From JACVRW01 sp963819635 (GTDB lineage: Bacteria; Actinomycetota; Thermoleophilia; Solirubrobacterales; Thermoleophilaceae): a stretch of DNA of 64,000 nucleotides. Made by a program: the position numbers and the translations under genes. Positions 18,601-25,676 of the stretch are shown in pieces. Under the pieces are notes generated by a model. The model did not search any database, was not told the origin of the DNA, and worked only from the letters and a program-made list of their open reading frames with translations. The stretch lies in the NCBI GenBank assembly GCA_963819635.1, contig CAWFWX010000008.1:186001-250000 (forward strand), given 5' to 3'. The first letter of the stretch is position 1; the number at the start of each line of letters is the position of its first letter.

Positions 18601-18935
18601 TGGCGGACGCCGGTCGTGCCCTCCTCGTCGCCGAGGATGGTCAGCTCGGATGAGACCTCGATCGCTCCACCGAGAGCGAGGTGCAGCCCGACGTCTTCCA
18701 CAGCCAGGTCCACGACGTCCGCGCCTGCGAGCGCGTTCGCCTCCTCGATCGCGGCACGAAGTGTGCAGATCGGCGGGTCGGGGCTGCTCGTGACGCTGCA
18801 TACCGCGTCGCCCGGGTTGACGTCCCCGCCGTCCCCGCCGTCCTCGACGACGAATATGGCCGCCGACGCGGGCGCGCAGAAGACCAGCGTGAGGACGACC
18901 GTCGCCAGTCCGGCGAGGCGCGAGGCACCCGACAT
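15668..18935 (-). CDS. Secreted beta-helix / choice-of-anchor protein with three Ig-like repeats, one frameshift
   Basis: A large exported protein, 1088 residues after repair. A signal peptide (ending ASA near residue 25) is followed by a CSLREAI-like start (CTLRAAIEEANALAGAD), then a parallel beta-helix with choice-of-anchor Q ending (GPTLTHALLPDSPAIDTIG, GVDQRRVPRPQGPACDKGA). A middle beta domain has several Cys, then three Ig-like repeats of about 85 residues (each with TTIDSGP, TPTFGFSS, ECSVDGAAF, HTFAVRATDA) and a basic C-terminal region. The frame breaks near 16760 inside repeat 2; dropping one C (plus strand) restores SGPTADSTPTFGFSS and an exact codon count. It is probably a surface adhesin or stalk, which is inference. 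Confidence 0.8.
16290..17052 (-). repeat. Three tandem ~254-bp repeats encoding Ig-like modules
   Basis: Each unit encodes an approximately 85-residue Ig-like module containing DSGPT, TPTF, CSVDG, a Cys about 10 residues later, HT(F/L)AVRA and GNAD. Units 1 and 2 are closest to each other; unit 3 (nearest 16290) is more diverged. High identity between units 1 and 2 makes this stretch prone to misassembly, and the frame break at 16760 lies within unit 2. Confidence 0.75.
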
Positions 18936-18995
18936 GTCAACGAAACGGGCAACCCGGCGCGGTTTTTCCGCGCCCGCGGTGGGTACGGCTCGGAT

Positions 18996-19484
18996 GTGGG
19001 GTTGCTAACGGCACCGCTGACTCTGGCCCGCGCGTCCCTACGGCTCACGCTCCGGGCCTGGGAGTTCGGCCTGTCGGCCGCGGCCGAGGCCGCCCACATC
19101 GGGATGGAGCTGCTCGACCCCGACCGCGGCGCCCGGCCGGCGGACTTCGCCCGCCGCGATAGGCCCCCTCCGCAGGATTACGCCTACAACGGCGTCGCCC
19201 CGGACGCTCCGCCGGCGGTGCCGGACGAGCTGATCCCAGATCACGTTGACGAGGAGCTGGTGCTGGTCGCCGAGGTTGCCGAAGAGGGCGCCGAGGACGG
19301 CGCCGGCGCCGAGGTGCACGTCGACCCGCCCTGGGACGGCTACGACCGCATGACCGCCGCCGACATCCGCGACCGCCTGGCCGCGGGCACGCCCGTCGAG
19401 GCCGCGGCGGTCGAGCTCTACGAGTCGACCCACAAGGGGCGCCGAACGGTCCTGGACGCCGCCGAGCGCGCCCTGCGCAGTTAG
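18996..19484 (+). CDS. Conserved-looking acidic protein of unknown function
   Basis: A 162-residue protein I do not recognise. The N-terminus is an amphipathic, mildly hydrophobic segment (LLTAPLTLARASLRLTLRAW). A basic stretch (RGARPADFARRDRPPPQDYA) follows, then a strongly acidic middle (DHVDEELVLVAEVAEEGAED), and a C-terminal helical module (YDRMTAADIRDRLAAGTP to AAERALRS). A similar-looking C-terminal module closes some actinobacterial lipid-droplet-associated proteins, so peripheral membrane binding is possible but unproven. The GTG start has TACGGC 6 bases upstream and no SD sequence. It diverges from the beta-helix gene and converges with the helicase gene 4 bases away. Confidence 0.6.
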   Translation: MGLLTAPLTLARASLRLTLRAWEFGLSAAAEAAHIGMELLDPDRGARPADFARRDRPPPQDYAYNGVAPDAPPAVPDELIPDHVDEELVLVAEVAEEGAEDGAGAEVHVDPPWDGYDRMTAADIRDRLAAGTPVEAAAVELYESTHKGRRTVLDAAERALRS

Positions 19485-19488
19485 ACGC

Positions 19489-21759
19489 TCACGCGTTCGC
19501 CATCCGGCTCAGCAGCTCGGTCGCGCCGCGCTTGCTGAGCGGCTCGTTCAGGTTTCCGCACTTCGGCGACTGGACGCAGGACGGGCAGCCGCTCTCGCAT
19601 GGGCACTCGGAGATCAGGCGAAGTGCGTCGCCGACCAGCGCTTCGAAGCGCTCGAAGCCGGCCCGCGTGATCCCCACCCCACCCGGGTGGCCGTCGTAGA
19701 TGAAGATCGTCGGCACGCCAGTCTGGTGATGGAAGGCGGTCGAGAGGCCGCCGATGTCCCAGCGGTCGCACATGGCGATCAGCGGCAGCACGGCGATCTG
19801 ACCGTGCTCGGCCGCGTGCAGCGACCCCTGGAGCAGCTCCAGCGGAAACTCCTCTCGCACGAGCGAGTCGGGCAGCTCGTACCAGAGCGCCTGGGTCACG
19901 AAGTCCTGCTCCGGCATGTCCACGGCAAGCAGGTCGAGCACGGAGTGGTCCGAGACGCTCTTCTTCTGGTAGGCGACCACCTGCTCAGTCACGGAGACCA
20001 CGCCGAACGAGAGCGTCACCCCGCAGGTGTGGCGCTGGTCGCGCACCTGCTCGATCCAGGTCTCGGACTCCTTCTTCGGCTGGGTGTACCAGTCGCCGCT
20101 GAACGGGCGCACCACGGCCCGGTGCTGGGCGAGGTCGAGCTCCTCGACCTCGAACGCGGCGCCCATGTGCAGATAGACGGCCCCGGGGTGAACGGCCGAA
20201 TGGGCGCGCGCGCTCTCGACCGTGCCGATCACCTCGCCGCCCTCCGCCTCCACGATGGCCACCGAGTCCGGGGACGCCGAGCGCAGCGCGATCCGCGCGG
20301 CCGGATAGCCCGGGCCGCGCGGCAGGTAGCGGCCGCCGCGCTCCCGCAGCGCGCCCTGCTGGACGAGCCGGCGCGCGTGCTCCTCCCAGCGCGGCCCGAA
20401 GATCTCGCCGTCCTCTGGGGTCAGCGGAAGCTCGTACGCGGCCGCGGCCAGATGCGCGCCGTGGATCTCCTCGGACTCGTGGTCCAGGATCGCCCGCTCG
20501 ACCGGCCGCTCGAGGAACTCCGTCGGGTGGCGGCAGAAGAACTGGTCGAGCGCGTCCTCGCCGGCCACGTACATGGCGAGGCCGGGGTTGCGCCGGCCGG
20601 CCCGGCCCCACATCTGGCGCAGGCTCGCGACGGTGCCAGGGAACGTCACGCACAGCGCCGCGTCGAGGTCGCCGACGTCGATGCCGAGCTCGAGCGCGTT
20701 GGTGGCCACGACGGCGAGCAGATCGCCATCGGAGAGCCGCTGCTCGATCTCGCGCCGCTGCGCCGGCGTATAGCCGGCGCGATAGGGCGCGATCCGCTCC
20801 GCGAGGTCGATCCGGCCGGCGTCCTCGAGCCGCTGACGGGTGAAGCGCTGGATCAGCTCCACGCCGCGGCGGGACTTGAGGAAGCAGATCGTGCGGATCT
20901 CGCGCTCCACGAGGGCGGCCAGCAGATTCGCGGCCTCGCCCAGGGCCGAGGCACGCCGTCCCAGCTTCTCGTCCACCAGCGGCGGGTTCCACATGGCGAT
21001 CTGGCGCTCGGCTCGCGGCGCCCCGTCGCGATCGACCAGCTCGACACTGGTTCCGGTCAGCCGCTCGGCCAGCTCGGTCGGGTTCGCGATCGTCGCGCTC
21101 GTGAGCAGGAAGCGCGGGTCGCTCCCATAGGCGCGTGCGAGCCGTCGCAGCCGACGCAGGACGTTCGCGACGTGTGAGCCGAACACGCCCCGGTACACGT
21201 GCGCCTCGTCGACGACGATCCAGGCCAGGTTCGCGAGCACGTCGCCCCAGGAGCGGTGGTTCGGGAGCACCCCCACGTGCAGCATGTCGGGGTTCGTGAG
21301 GATCAGGTTCGAGCGCTGGCGGATCGCGCGCCGCTCCTCGCGCGGGGTGTCGCCGTCGTAGATCGCGTGGCGCAGGTACTTGCCCCCGATGCGCGCAAGG
21401 CCCCGGGCCTGGTCCTGGGCGAGCGCCTTGGTCGGGTAGAGGTAGAAGGCGCGCGCCGCCACGTCGCTCGCGAGCGTGTCCAGCACGGGCAGGTTGAAGG
21501 CGAGCGACTTGCCGCTCGCCGTGCCGGTGGTGACGATCGCGTGCCCCCGCCGGGCGGCCTCGAGCGCGTCCGCCTGGTGCGCCCAGAGCGCCTCGATCCC
21601 GGCGGCGGCGAGACCCTCCCGGAGCGCGGGGTGCAGGTCATCCGGGATCGGCTCCGCGAGGCCCGCCTGCTCGCGCTCGCGAGCGGTCGCGACGAGCTCC
21701 TCGTCGCGACCCGGGTCGAGCACGGCCTCCCACGGATAGCTGGTCTGAGCGCGGGGCAC
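19489..21759 (-). CDS. DEAD/DEAH-box helicase with DUF1998 zinc domain (MrfA/YprA-like)
   Basis: A superfamily 2 DNA helicase of 756 residues. Motif I is TGTASGKS near residue 80, motif II is VDEAH near residue 186, motif III is LLTSATIANP, motifs V and VI are ATNALELGIDVGDLD and MWGRAGRRN, and the C-terminal DUF1998 domain carries four Cys in CPCESGCPSC plus a later CGN, a probable zinc site. The layout matches MrfA of Bacillus, a 3'-5' helicase in mitomycin-lesion repair; a DNA repair role is inference by family. The GTG start has TACTAT 7 bases ahead, overlapping the opposite -10 of gpgS. Confidence 0.92.
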   Translation of the reverse strand: MPRAQTSYPWEAVLDPGRDEELVATAREREQAGLAEPIPDDLHPALREGLAAAGIEALWAHQADALEAARRGHAIVTTGTASGKSLAFNLPVLDTLASDVAARAFYLYPTKALAQDQARGLARIGGKYLRHAIYDGDTPREERRAIRQRSNLILTNPDMLHVGVLPNHRSWGDVLANLAWIVVDEAHVYRGVFGSHVANVLRRLRRLARAYGSDPRFLLTSATIANPTELAERLTGTSVELVDRDGAPRAERQIAMWNPPLVDEKLGRRASALGEAANLLAALVEREIRTICFLKSRRGVELIQRFTRQRLEDAGRIDLAERIAPYRAGYTPAQRREIEQRLSDGDLLAVVATNALELGIDVGDLDAALCVTFPGTVASLRQMWGRAGRRNPGLAMYVAGEDALDQFFCRHPTEFLERPVERAILDHESEEIHGAHLAAAAYELPLTPEDGEIFGPRWEEHARRLVQQGALRERGGRYLPRGPGYPAARIALRSASPDSVAIVEAEGGEVIGTVESARAHSAVHPGAVYLHMGAAFEVEELDLAQHRAVVRPFSGDWYTQPKKESETWIEQVRDQRHTCGVTLSFGVVSVTEQVVAYQKKSVSDHSVLDLLAVDMPEQDFVTQALWYELPDSLVREEFPLELLQGSLHAAEHGQIAVLPLIAMCDRWDIGGLSTAFHHQTGVPTIFIYDGHPGGVGITRAGFERFEALVGDALRLISECPCESGCPSCVQSPKCGNLNEPLSKRGATELLSRMANA

Positions 21760-21766
21760 GGCTGCG

Positions 21767-21773
21767 ATAGTAC
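21767..21773. promoter_or_regulatory. Overlapping divergent -10 elements (helicase / gpgS)
   Basis: Only 20 bases separate the two start codons. The minus strand reads TACTAT (21772-21767) 7 bases before the helicase GTG; the plus strand reads TAGTAC (21768-21773) 6 bases before the gpgS TTG. Both hexamers fit TANNNT or nearly so and share five bases, so both transcripts would be leaderless and polymerase could occupy only one at a time. No clear -35 was found. Confidence 0.5.
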
Positions 21774-21779
21774 GCGGGG

Positions 21780-22670
21780 TTGATTCGGCGCTTTCACCAC
21801 TCCGAGTTCGACCTTCAGCGTCTCCTCGACCACAAGCGAGAGCCGATCACCGTCGTGCTGCCCGCGCGCGAGGTGGCAGACACGATCGGGCCGATCGTCG
21901 AGGGGCTCCGCGGCCTCGACCCGCTGATCGACCAGGTCCTCGTCGTGGACGCGGACTCGCGGGACGGGAGCGCCGAGATCGCCGCCCGGGCGGGCGCCGA
22001 CGTGCACTCGGAGACCCGGCTCGTCCCCGAGCTCGGGCGGGTGCTCGGCAAGGGCGACGCGATGTGGCGCGCTATCGGCGCCGTGCGCGGCGATGTCGTG
22101 GCGTACCTCGACTCGGACACGCCCGACTTCTCGCCCCATTTCGCACTGGGCCTGCTCGGCCCCCTGCTGCTCGAGCCTGAGCTCCAGTTCGTCAAGGGCT
22201 TCTACCGGAGGCCCTATCTGCGCGACGACGGGACGGAGCTGCCGCTCGAGGGTGGGCGCGTGACCGAGCTGACCGCGCGGCCGCTCCTGTCGGCCTTCTT
22301 CCCCGAGCTGGCCGGGTTCGTCCAGCCGCTCGCGGGCGAGGTGTCGATGCGGCGCGGGCTGCTCGAGCGGATGCCCTTCGCGACCGGCTACGCGGTCGAG
22401 ACCGCGATGCTCCTGCACGCGCGCGACGCTCTGGGGGGAACCGAGGGGATGGCACAGGTCGACCTCGACGTGCGCCTGAATCGCCACCAGCCGCTGCCCC
22501 AGCTCGGACCGATGGCCTACGCCGTGCTGCGTGTGGTCCTCGACCGGCTCCGCGCCGAGGGACGCCTCACGGGCGAAGAGGCCCTCCCGCTCCAGACGGC
22601 GGAGGGCGGGCTCGTGCAGGTCGAGGTGGTCGAGCGCCCGCCGTACGCCTCGCTCCGCGCGGCCGTCTAG
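21780..22670 (+). CDS. gpgS: Glucosyl-3-phosphoglycerate synthase
   Basis: A retaining glycosyltransferase (GT81 type) of 296 residues, transferring glucose from an NDP-glucose to 3-phosphoglycerate, the first step of glucosylglycerate synthesis. The nucleotide-sugar start is ITVVLPAREVADTIG, then VVDADSRDGSAE, and the metal-binding DSD is at residues 111-113 (AYLDSDTPDF). The family stretch FVKGFYRRPY and the acceptor/lid region PLAGEVSMRRGLLERMPFATGY are present. In mycobacteria this also initiates methylglucose lipopolysaccharide. The TTG start is supported by a -10-like TAGTAC 6 bases upstream. The stop overlaps the start of the phosphatase gene. Confidence 0.93.
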   Translation: MIRRFHHSEFDLQRLLDHKREPITVVLPAREVADTIGPIVEGLRGLDPLIDQVLVVDADSRDGSAEIAARAGADVHSETRLVPELGRVLGKGDAMWRAIGAVRGDVVAYLDSDTPDFSPHFALGLLGPLLLEPELQFVKGFYRRPYLRDDGTELPLEGGRVTELTARPLLSAFFPELAGFVQPLAGEVSMRRGLLERMPFATGYAVETAMLLHARDALGGTEGMAQVDLDVRLNRHQPLPQLGPMAYAVLRVVLDRLRAEGRLTGEEALPLQTAEGGLVQVEVVERPPYASLRAAV

Positions 22671-23443
22671 TGGCCCTCAGATGCGTCTACACGGACCTCG
22701 ACGGCACCCTCCTCGGACGGGGCGGGTCGCTCTTCCGCACCGCGGAGGGCGACTTCACCCTGCTCGCCGGCCGTGCGCTCGAGGCCTGTCACCGCGCCGG
22801 CGTGGAGGTCGTGATCAAGTCCGGGCGGCGGCGGGCCCAGGTGATGGAAGACGCGCGGCTGATCGGGCAGAGCGCGTACATCTTCGAGGTCGGCGCGGGC
22901 CTCGTGATCGAGGGGGAGTCCACGTTCCTGACCGGGGACTTCCAGCCGCGCGACGGTGAATCCGTCCACGACCAGATCGCCGCTACCGGAGCGCCCGAGC
23001 TGCTCCTCCGCCGCTACGCCGGGCAGCTCGAGTACCACGCGCCGTTCCACGAAGGTCGCGAGGTCTCGCACGTGTTTCGCGGAGCGGTCGACGCGCGCGA
23101 GGCGAACGAGCTGCTCGCCGCGGAGGGGCACGGCGAGCTGAGGCTGGTCGACAACGGCGAGATCGCCCCGGACACGCACACGTTCCACCTGATTCCGGCC
23201 GGTGTGTCGAAGGCGCGCGCGGTGGCCGCCCACATGCGCGCCCGCGGGTACGCGCGCGAGGACTGCATCGGGGTCGGCGACTCGCGCGAGGATCTCGATG
23301 TGGCGGAGGTCGTCGGACGGCTCTTCCTCGTCGCCAACGCGGTGGCGGGCGACACGTCCGCGTTCACGAACGTGGAGCGCACGGAGGCCCCGATGAGCGA
23401 GGGCTTCTACGAGGCAGTGATCCGCACTCTGGCGGAGACCTAG
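22670..23443 (+). CDS. gpgP: HAD-IIB phosphatase, probable glucosyl-3-phosphoglycerate phosphatase
   Basis: A 257-residue HAD-superfamily phosphatase of the mannosyl-3-phosphoglycerate phosphatase type. The nucleophile motif is DLDGTLLG with Asp9 and acid/base Asp11, motif II/III elements include VVIKSGR, and the distal metal motif is GVGDSREDLDV. Position directly after gpgS (GTG start shares the last base of the gpgS TAG) strongly suggests it removes phosphate from glucosyl-3-phosphoglycerate to give glucosylglycerate, a compatible solute. Mycobacterial GpgP is a histidine-phosphatase instead; the HAD form resembles that of thermophilic bacteria. The specific substrate is inferred from context. 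Confidence 0.85.
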   Translation: MALRCVYTDLDGTLLGRGGSLFRTAEGDFTLLAGRALEACHRAGVEVVIKSGRRRAQVMEDARLIGQSAYIFEVGAGLVIEGESTFLTGDFQPRDGESVHDQIAATGAPELLLRRYAGQLEYHAPFHEGREVSHVFRGAVDAREANELLAAEGHGELRLVDNGEIAPDTHTFHLIPAGVSKARAVAAHMRARGYAREDCIGVGDSREDLDVAEVVGRLFLVANAVAGDTSAFTNVERTEAPMSEGFYEAVIRTLAET

Positions 23444-23458
23444 TCGGCGCCCGTCGCT

Positions 23459-23464
23459 TAGTGT
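23459..23464 (+). promoter_or_regulatory. Putative leaderless -10 (TAGTGT) for catalase gene
   Basis: TAGTGT ends 6 bases before ATG 23471 and no SD sequence is present, so the catalase has its own probable promoter although gpgP ends only 27 bases upstream. Confidence 0.45.
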
Positions 23465-23470
23465 TTTCGT

Positions 23471-24409
23471 ATGGATCGCCTAGCAGAGGACGTGGTCGAC
23501 GCCATCAACGACATCTCTGGGAGGCACGACGGCGAACGAGCCGCTCACGCCAAGGGCGTTCTCATGAGCGGGACGTTCACGCCGTCGGACTCGGGGCTCA
23601 CCACCGCGGCGCACATGCAGTCGGAGCCGGTTCCCGTGACGGTCCGCTTCTCGAACGGCGGCGGCGACCCGAACATCCCGGACTACGCCAAGGAGGGCCG
23701 GGGGCTGGCGGTCAAGTTCTACCTGCCCGACGGCTCGAAGACGGACATCGTCGCGCTCTCACTGCCCTGTTTCTTCGCGCGCACACCCGAGGACTTCCTC
23801 GACTTCACACTCGCGCGCAAGCCCGACCCGGAGACGGGCCAGCCGGACTTCGAGAAGGTGGGCGCCTGGCTCAAGGACCACCCCGAGGCGGGCCCGGCAA
23901 TCCAGGCTGCGCTGTCGGCCAATCCACCCGAGAGCTACGCGACCGTCGTCTACAACTCCATCCACTCGTTCCGCTGGATCGACGCGGACGGCAAGGCGCA
24001 GTTCGTGCGCTACCAGTTCGAGCCGGAGGCCGGCGAGAGCGCGCTCTCCGAGGAGGAGGCACGCGAGCGCGGCCGCGACTACCTGCAGGGGGAGATCGTC
24101 GCCCGCGACTCGACCGCCTTCCGGATGGTCGCGGTGCTGGCCGACGAGGGCGACCCCGTGGACGACCCGACCGTGGCCTGGCCGGACGAGCGGTTGCGCG
24201 TGGTGGTCGGGAGGCTGGAGCTGACAGGCCCCGACACCGAGCGCGAGCAGGGCGACGACATCCTCGTCTTCGACCCGACCCGCGTGACCGACGGCATCGA
24301 GCTGAGCGACGACCAGATCCTGCGCTTCCGCCCGCGCGCGTACGCGGCCTCGGTCACGCGCCGCTCCGGCGCCCCCGCGCCGGAGTCGGTGAGCGCGGCC
24401 TACTCGTAG
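23471..24409 (+). CDS. Catalase-family heme peroxidase (small form)
   Basis: A 312-residue member of the short catalase-related peroxidase group, about two-thirds the length of classical catalases. The distal histidine region is RAAHAKGVLMSGTFTP, the conserved VTVRFSNGGGDPNIPD and GRGLAVKFYLPDGSKTD follow, and the proximal heme-ligand tyrosine is in RPRAYAAS near the C-terminus, preceded by LVFDPTRVTDGIELSDD. It should reduce peroxides in the cytoplasm (no signal peptide). Its final 10 bases overlap the end of the opposite-strand KFDV-like gene, so the two genes share a nearly palindromic terminus. Confidence 0.9.
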   Translation: MDRLAEDVVDAINDISGRHDGERAAHAKGVLMSGTFTPSDSGLTTAAHMQSEPVPVTVRFSNGGGDPNIPDYAKEGRGLAVKFYLPDGSKTDIVALSLPCFFARTPEDFLDFTLARKPDPETGQPDFEKVGAWLKDHPEAGPAIQAALSANPPESYATVVYNSIHSFRWIDADGKAQFVRYQFEPEAGESALSEEEARERGRDYLQGEIVARDSTAFRMVAVLADEGDPVDDPTVAWPDERLRVVVGRLELTGPDTEREQGDDILVFDPTRVTDGIELSDDQILRFRPRAYAASVTRRSGAPAPESVSAAYS

Positions 24410-24834
24410 GTCACGAGCGTCAGGTCGTCGAAGCGGAGCGGCTTGTCCGTGTCGTCGGTCGCCATGGCGACGATGGTCACCTCGAGCCGCCTCACCTCTC
24501 CGAGCCGCTTGACGGCGTCCGTGATGTCGAGCGTGACGTTCTGCGGGGTGAGCCGGTGCTCCTGGCGCATGTCGAAGGGGTTCGTGCGCTCGGGCACCTC
24601 GCAGTGGCCGTCCGTCCCCCAGCAGATGCCGTGCGCGAAGACGCTGAAGCCGGCGGCGAAGCGCTGCGCGGGATCGCGGCCGGTGGTCTCGTCGGCCTTC
24701 TTGTTGTTCACGTAGACGAGCGCGACGTACGAGCTGCCGTCCTGGCGAACGCCCTCGAACTCGAGGTCCACGCGCGCGTAGGGCGCCTGCGGATCCACGG
24801 GGAGCGGCAGCGCCTTCGAGGTCCAGCGCTGCAT
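24400..24834 (-). CDS. KFDV-like domain protein, partner of the tyrosinase
   Basis: A 144-residue protein without a signal peptide that resembles the C-terminal KFDV domain (PPO1_KFDV) of plant polyphenol oxidases. It has a beta-strand start (YVALVYVNNKKADETTG), the RFAAGFSVFAHG block matching plant EFAGSFVNVPHG, and an end reading VTLDITDAVKRLG, EVTIVAMATDD and LRFDDLTLVTYE, like the plant LGITDLLEDLG and TLVPR pattern. In plants this domain covers the copper site and keeps the enzyme latent; bacterial caddie proteins act similarly, so a chaperone or inhibitor role is inferred. The ATG overlaps the tyrosinase stop as TGATG. If the frame break upstream is more complex, the two could be one fused protein. 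Confidence 0.65.
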   Translation of the reverse strand: MQRWTSKALPLPVDPQAPYARVDLEFEGVRQDGSSYVALVYVNNKKADETTGRDPAQRFAAGFSVFAHGICWGTDGHCEVPERTNPFDMRQEHRLTPQNVTLDITDAVKRLGEVRRLEVTIVAMATDDTDKPLRFDDLTLVTYE

Positions 24835-25635
24835 CAGCCACCCGGTCCCGGGACGGTGGCGGCGGTGCCCGCGTACTCGTAGCCGAGCGCCTTGACGTCG
24901 AGCGTCTGCCGCACGGTCATCCCGCGCGGCTCGCAGCGGCTCGTCGAGGATCTCCTGCGGGGGCCGGGCGCCGGGATGGTTGTGCTGCCAGATCCGCCAG
25001 GCGCGGTCGACCATGGCGTGGTGGGCCCAGAAGATCGGGTCGTACGCGGCCCAATCCTGCATGCCCATGGTGCCCGCGACCCAGACGTGGACGTTGTTGT
25101 GGAGCAGCGTGATGCGGCGGTCGAACTCGGTGAAGGAGGGGGCCGCCTGCGCCCAGTCCCAGCGGTCCTTCCACGGCGGCGGGAGGGCGAGCGGGAGGCT
25201 GCCGACCGCGCGGCTGGTCTTTCGCGGCCAGGATGGGTCGCGGCGGGCGGTCATCGGCTCGATCGGCACGGAGTTGAGGATGTTCTGGCGGCGGCCGACC
25301 CGCGTTCGGGCATATGCGGGCGGGATGTCCTCCGAGGTCGCCCAATCCCACCAGGGCAGCGTGACGGTCGGATCGATGTCCTGGAGCGCCAGCTCGAAGT
25401 AGTAGAGGTAGGCGCGGTGCCAGGGCAGGAAGCGCGGGTTGAGGTGCCAGCAGAAGTCGAATGGGACCCCGTGCCAGCCCGCGAAGAACTGGTACCCGCG
25501 GTCATCGCGCGTCGCGAGTGCCGCCTTCACGACGCGCCGGAAGTTCTCGTACCAGGCGTCGCTCAGCTTCGTCGCGCTGCGCCTCAGCTTGAGCCGGGCG
25601 CGCGTGGTCTGGGACGCCTGGGCGACTAAGGTCAC
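24834..25635 (-). CDS. Tyrosinase family copper oxidase, one frameshift near the end
   Basis: Type-3 copper phenol oxidase, 266 residues after repair. The CuA ligands are His55, His64 and His73 (GWHG, CWHLNP, LPWHRA), and the CuB ligands are His179, His183 and His206 (LLHNNVHVW, DPIFWAHHAMVDRAW). A DWL-like tail (TVRQTLDVKALGYEY) follows in the next frame: dropping one G near 24933 (plus strand) joins DEPLEPRGMTVRQ and leads to TGA 24834-24836 with an exact codon count. Without this correction the frame reads arginine-rich nonsense. No signal peptide is visible. It has its own promoter in the 41-base gap after the glycerate kinase gene. The physiological substrate is unknown. Confidence 0.85.
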
Positions 25636-25644
25636 GGCCAGCCG

Positions 25645-25673
25645 ATCCTCTCGGAGAGGTCCTCAATAGTCAA
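25645..25673 (-). promoter_or_regulatory. Tyrosinase promoter with a dyad in its spacer
   Basis: The minus strand reads TTGACT (25673-25668), a 17-base spacer, then GAGGAT (25650-25645), ending 9 bases before GTG 25635. A perfect 6+1+6 dyad, CCTCTC G GAGAGG (25647-25659), spans the -10 and the spacer, the usual place for a repressor site. The -10 lacks the usual TA, so it may be weak or depend on an activator. Confidence 0.5.
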
Positions 25674-25676
25674 GGT

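Noticed and set aside
24400..24834. Treating the tyrosinase and its C-terminal partner as one uninterrupted 411-residue protein
   Set aside because: The uninterrupted frame passes through an arginine-rich stretch with no family similarity, whereas the next frame encodes a conserved DWL-like tail and a stop at the TGATG junction.
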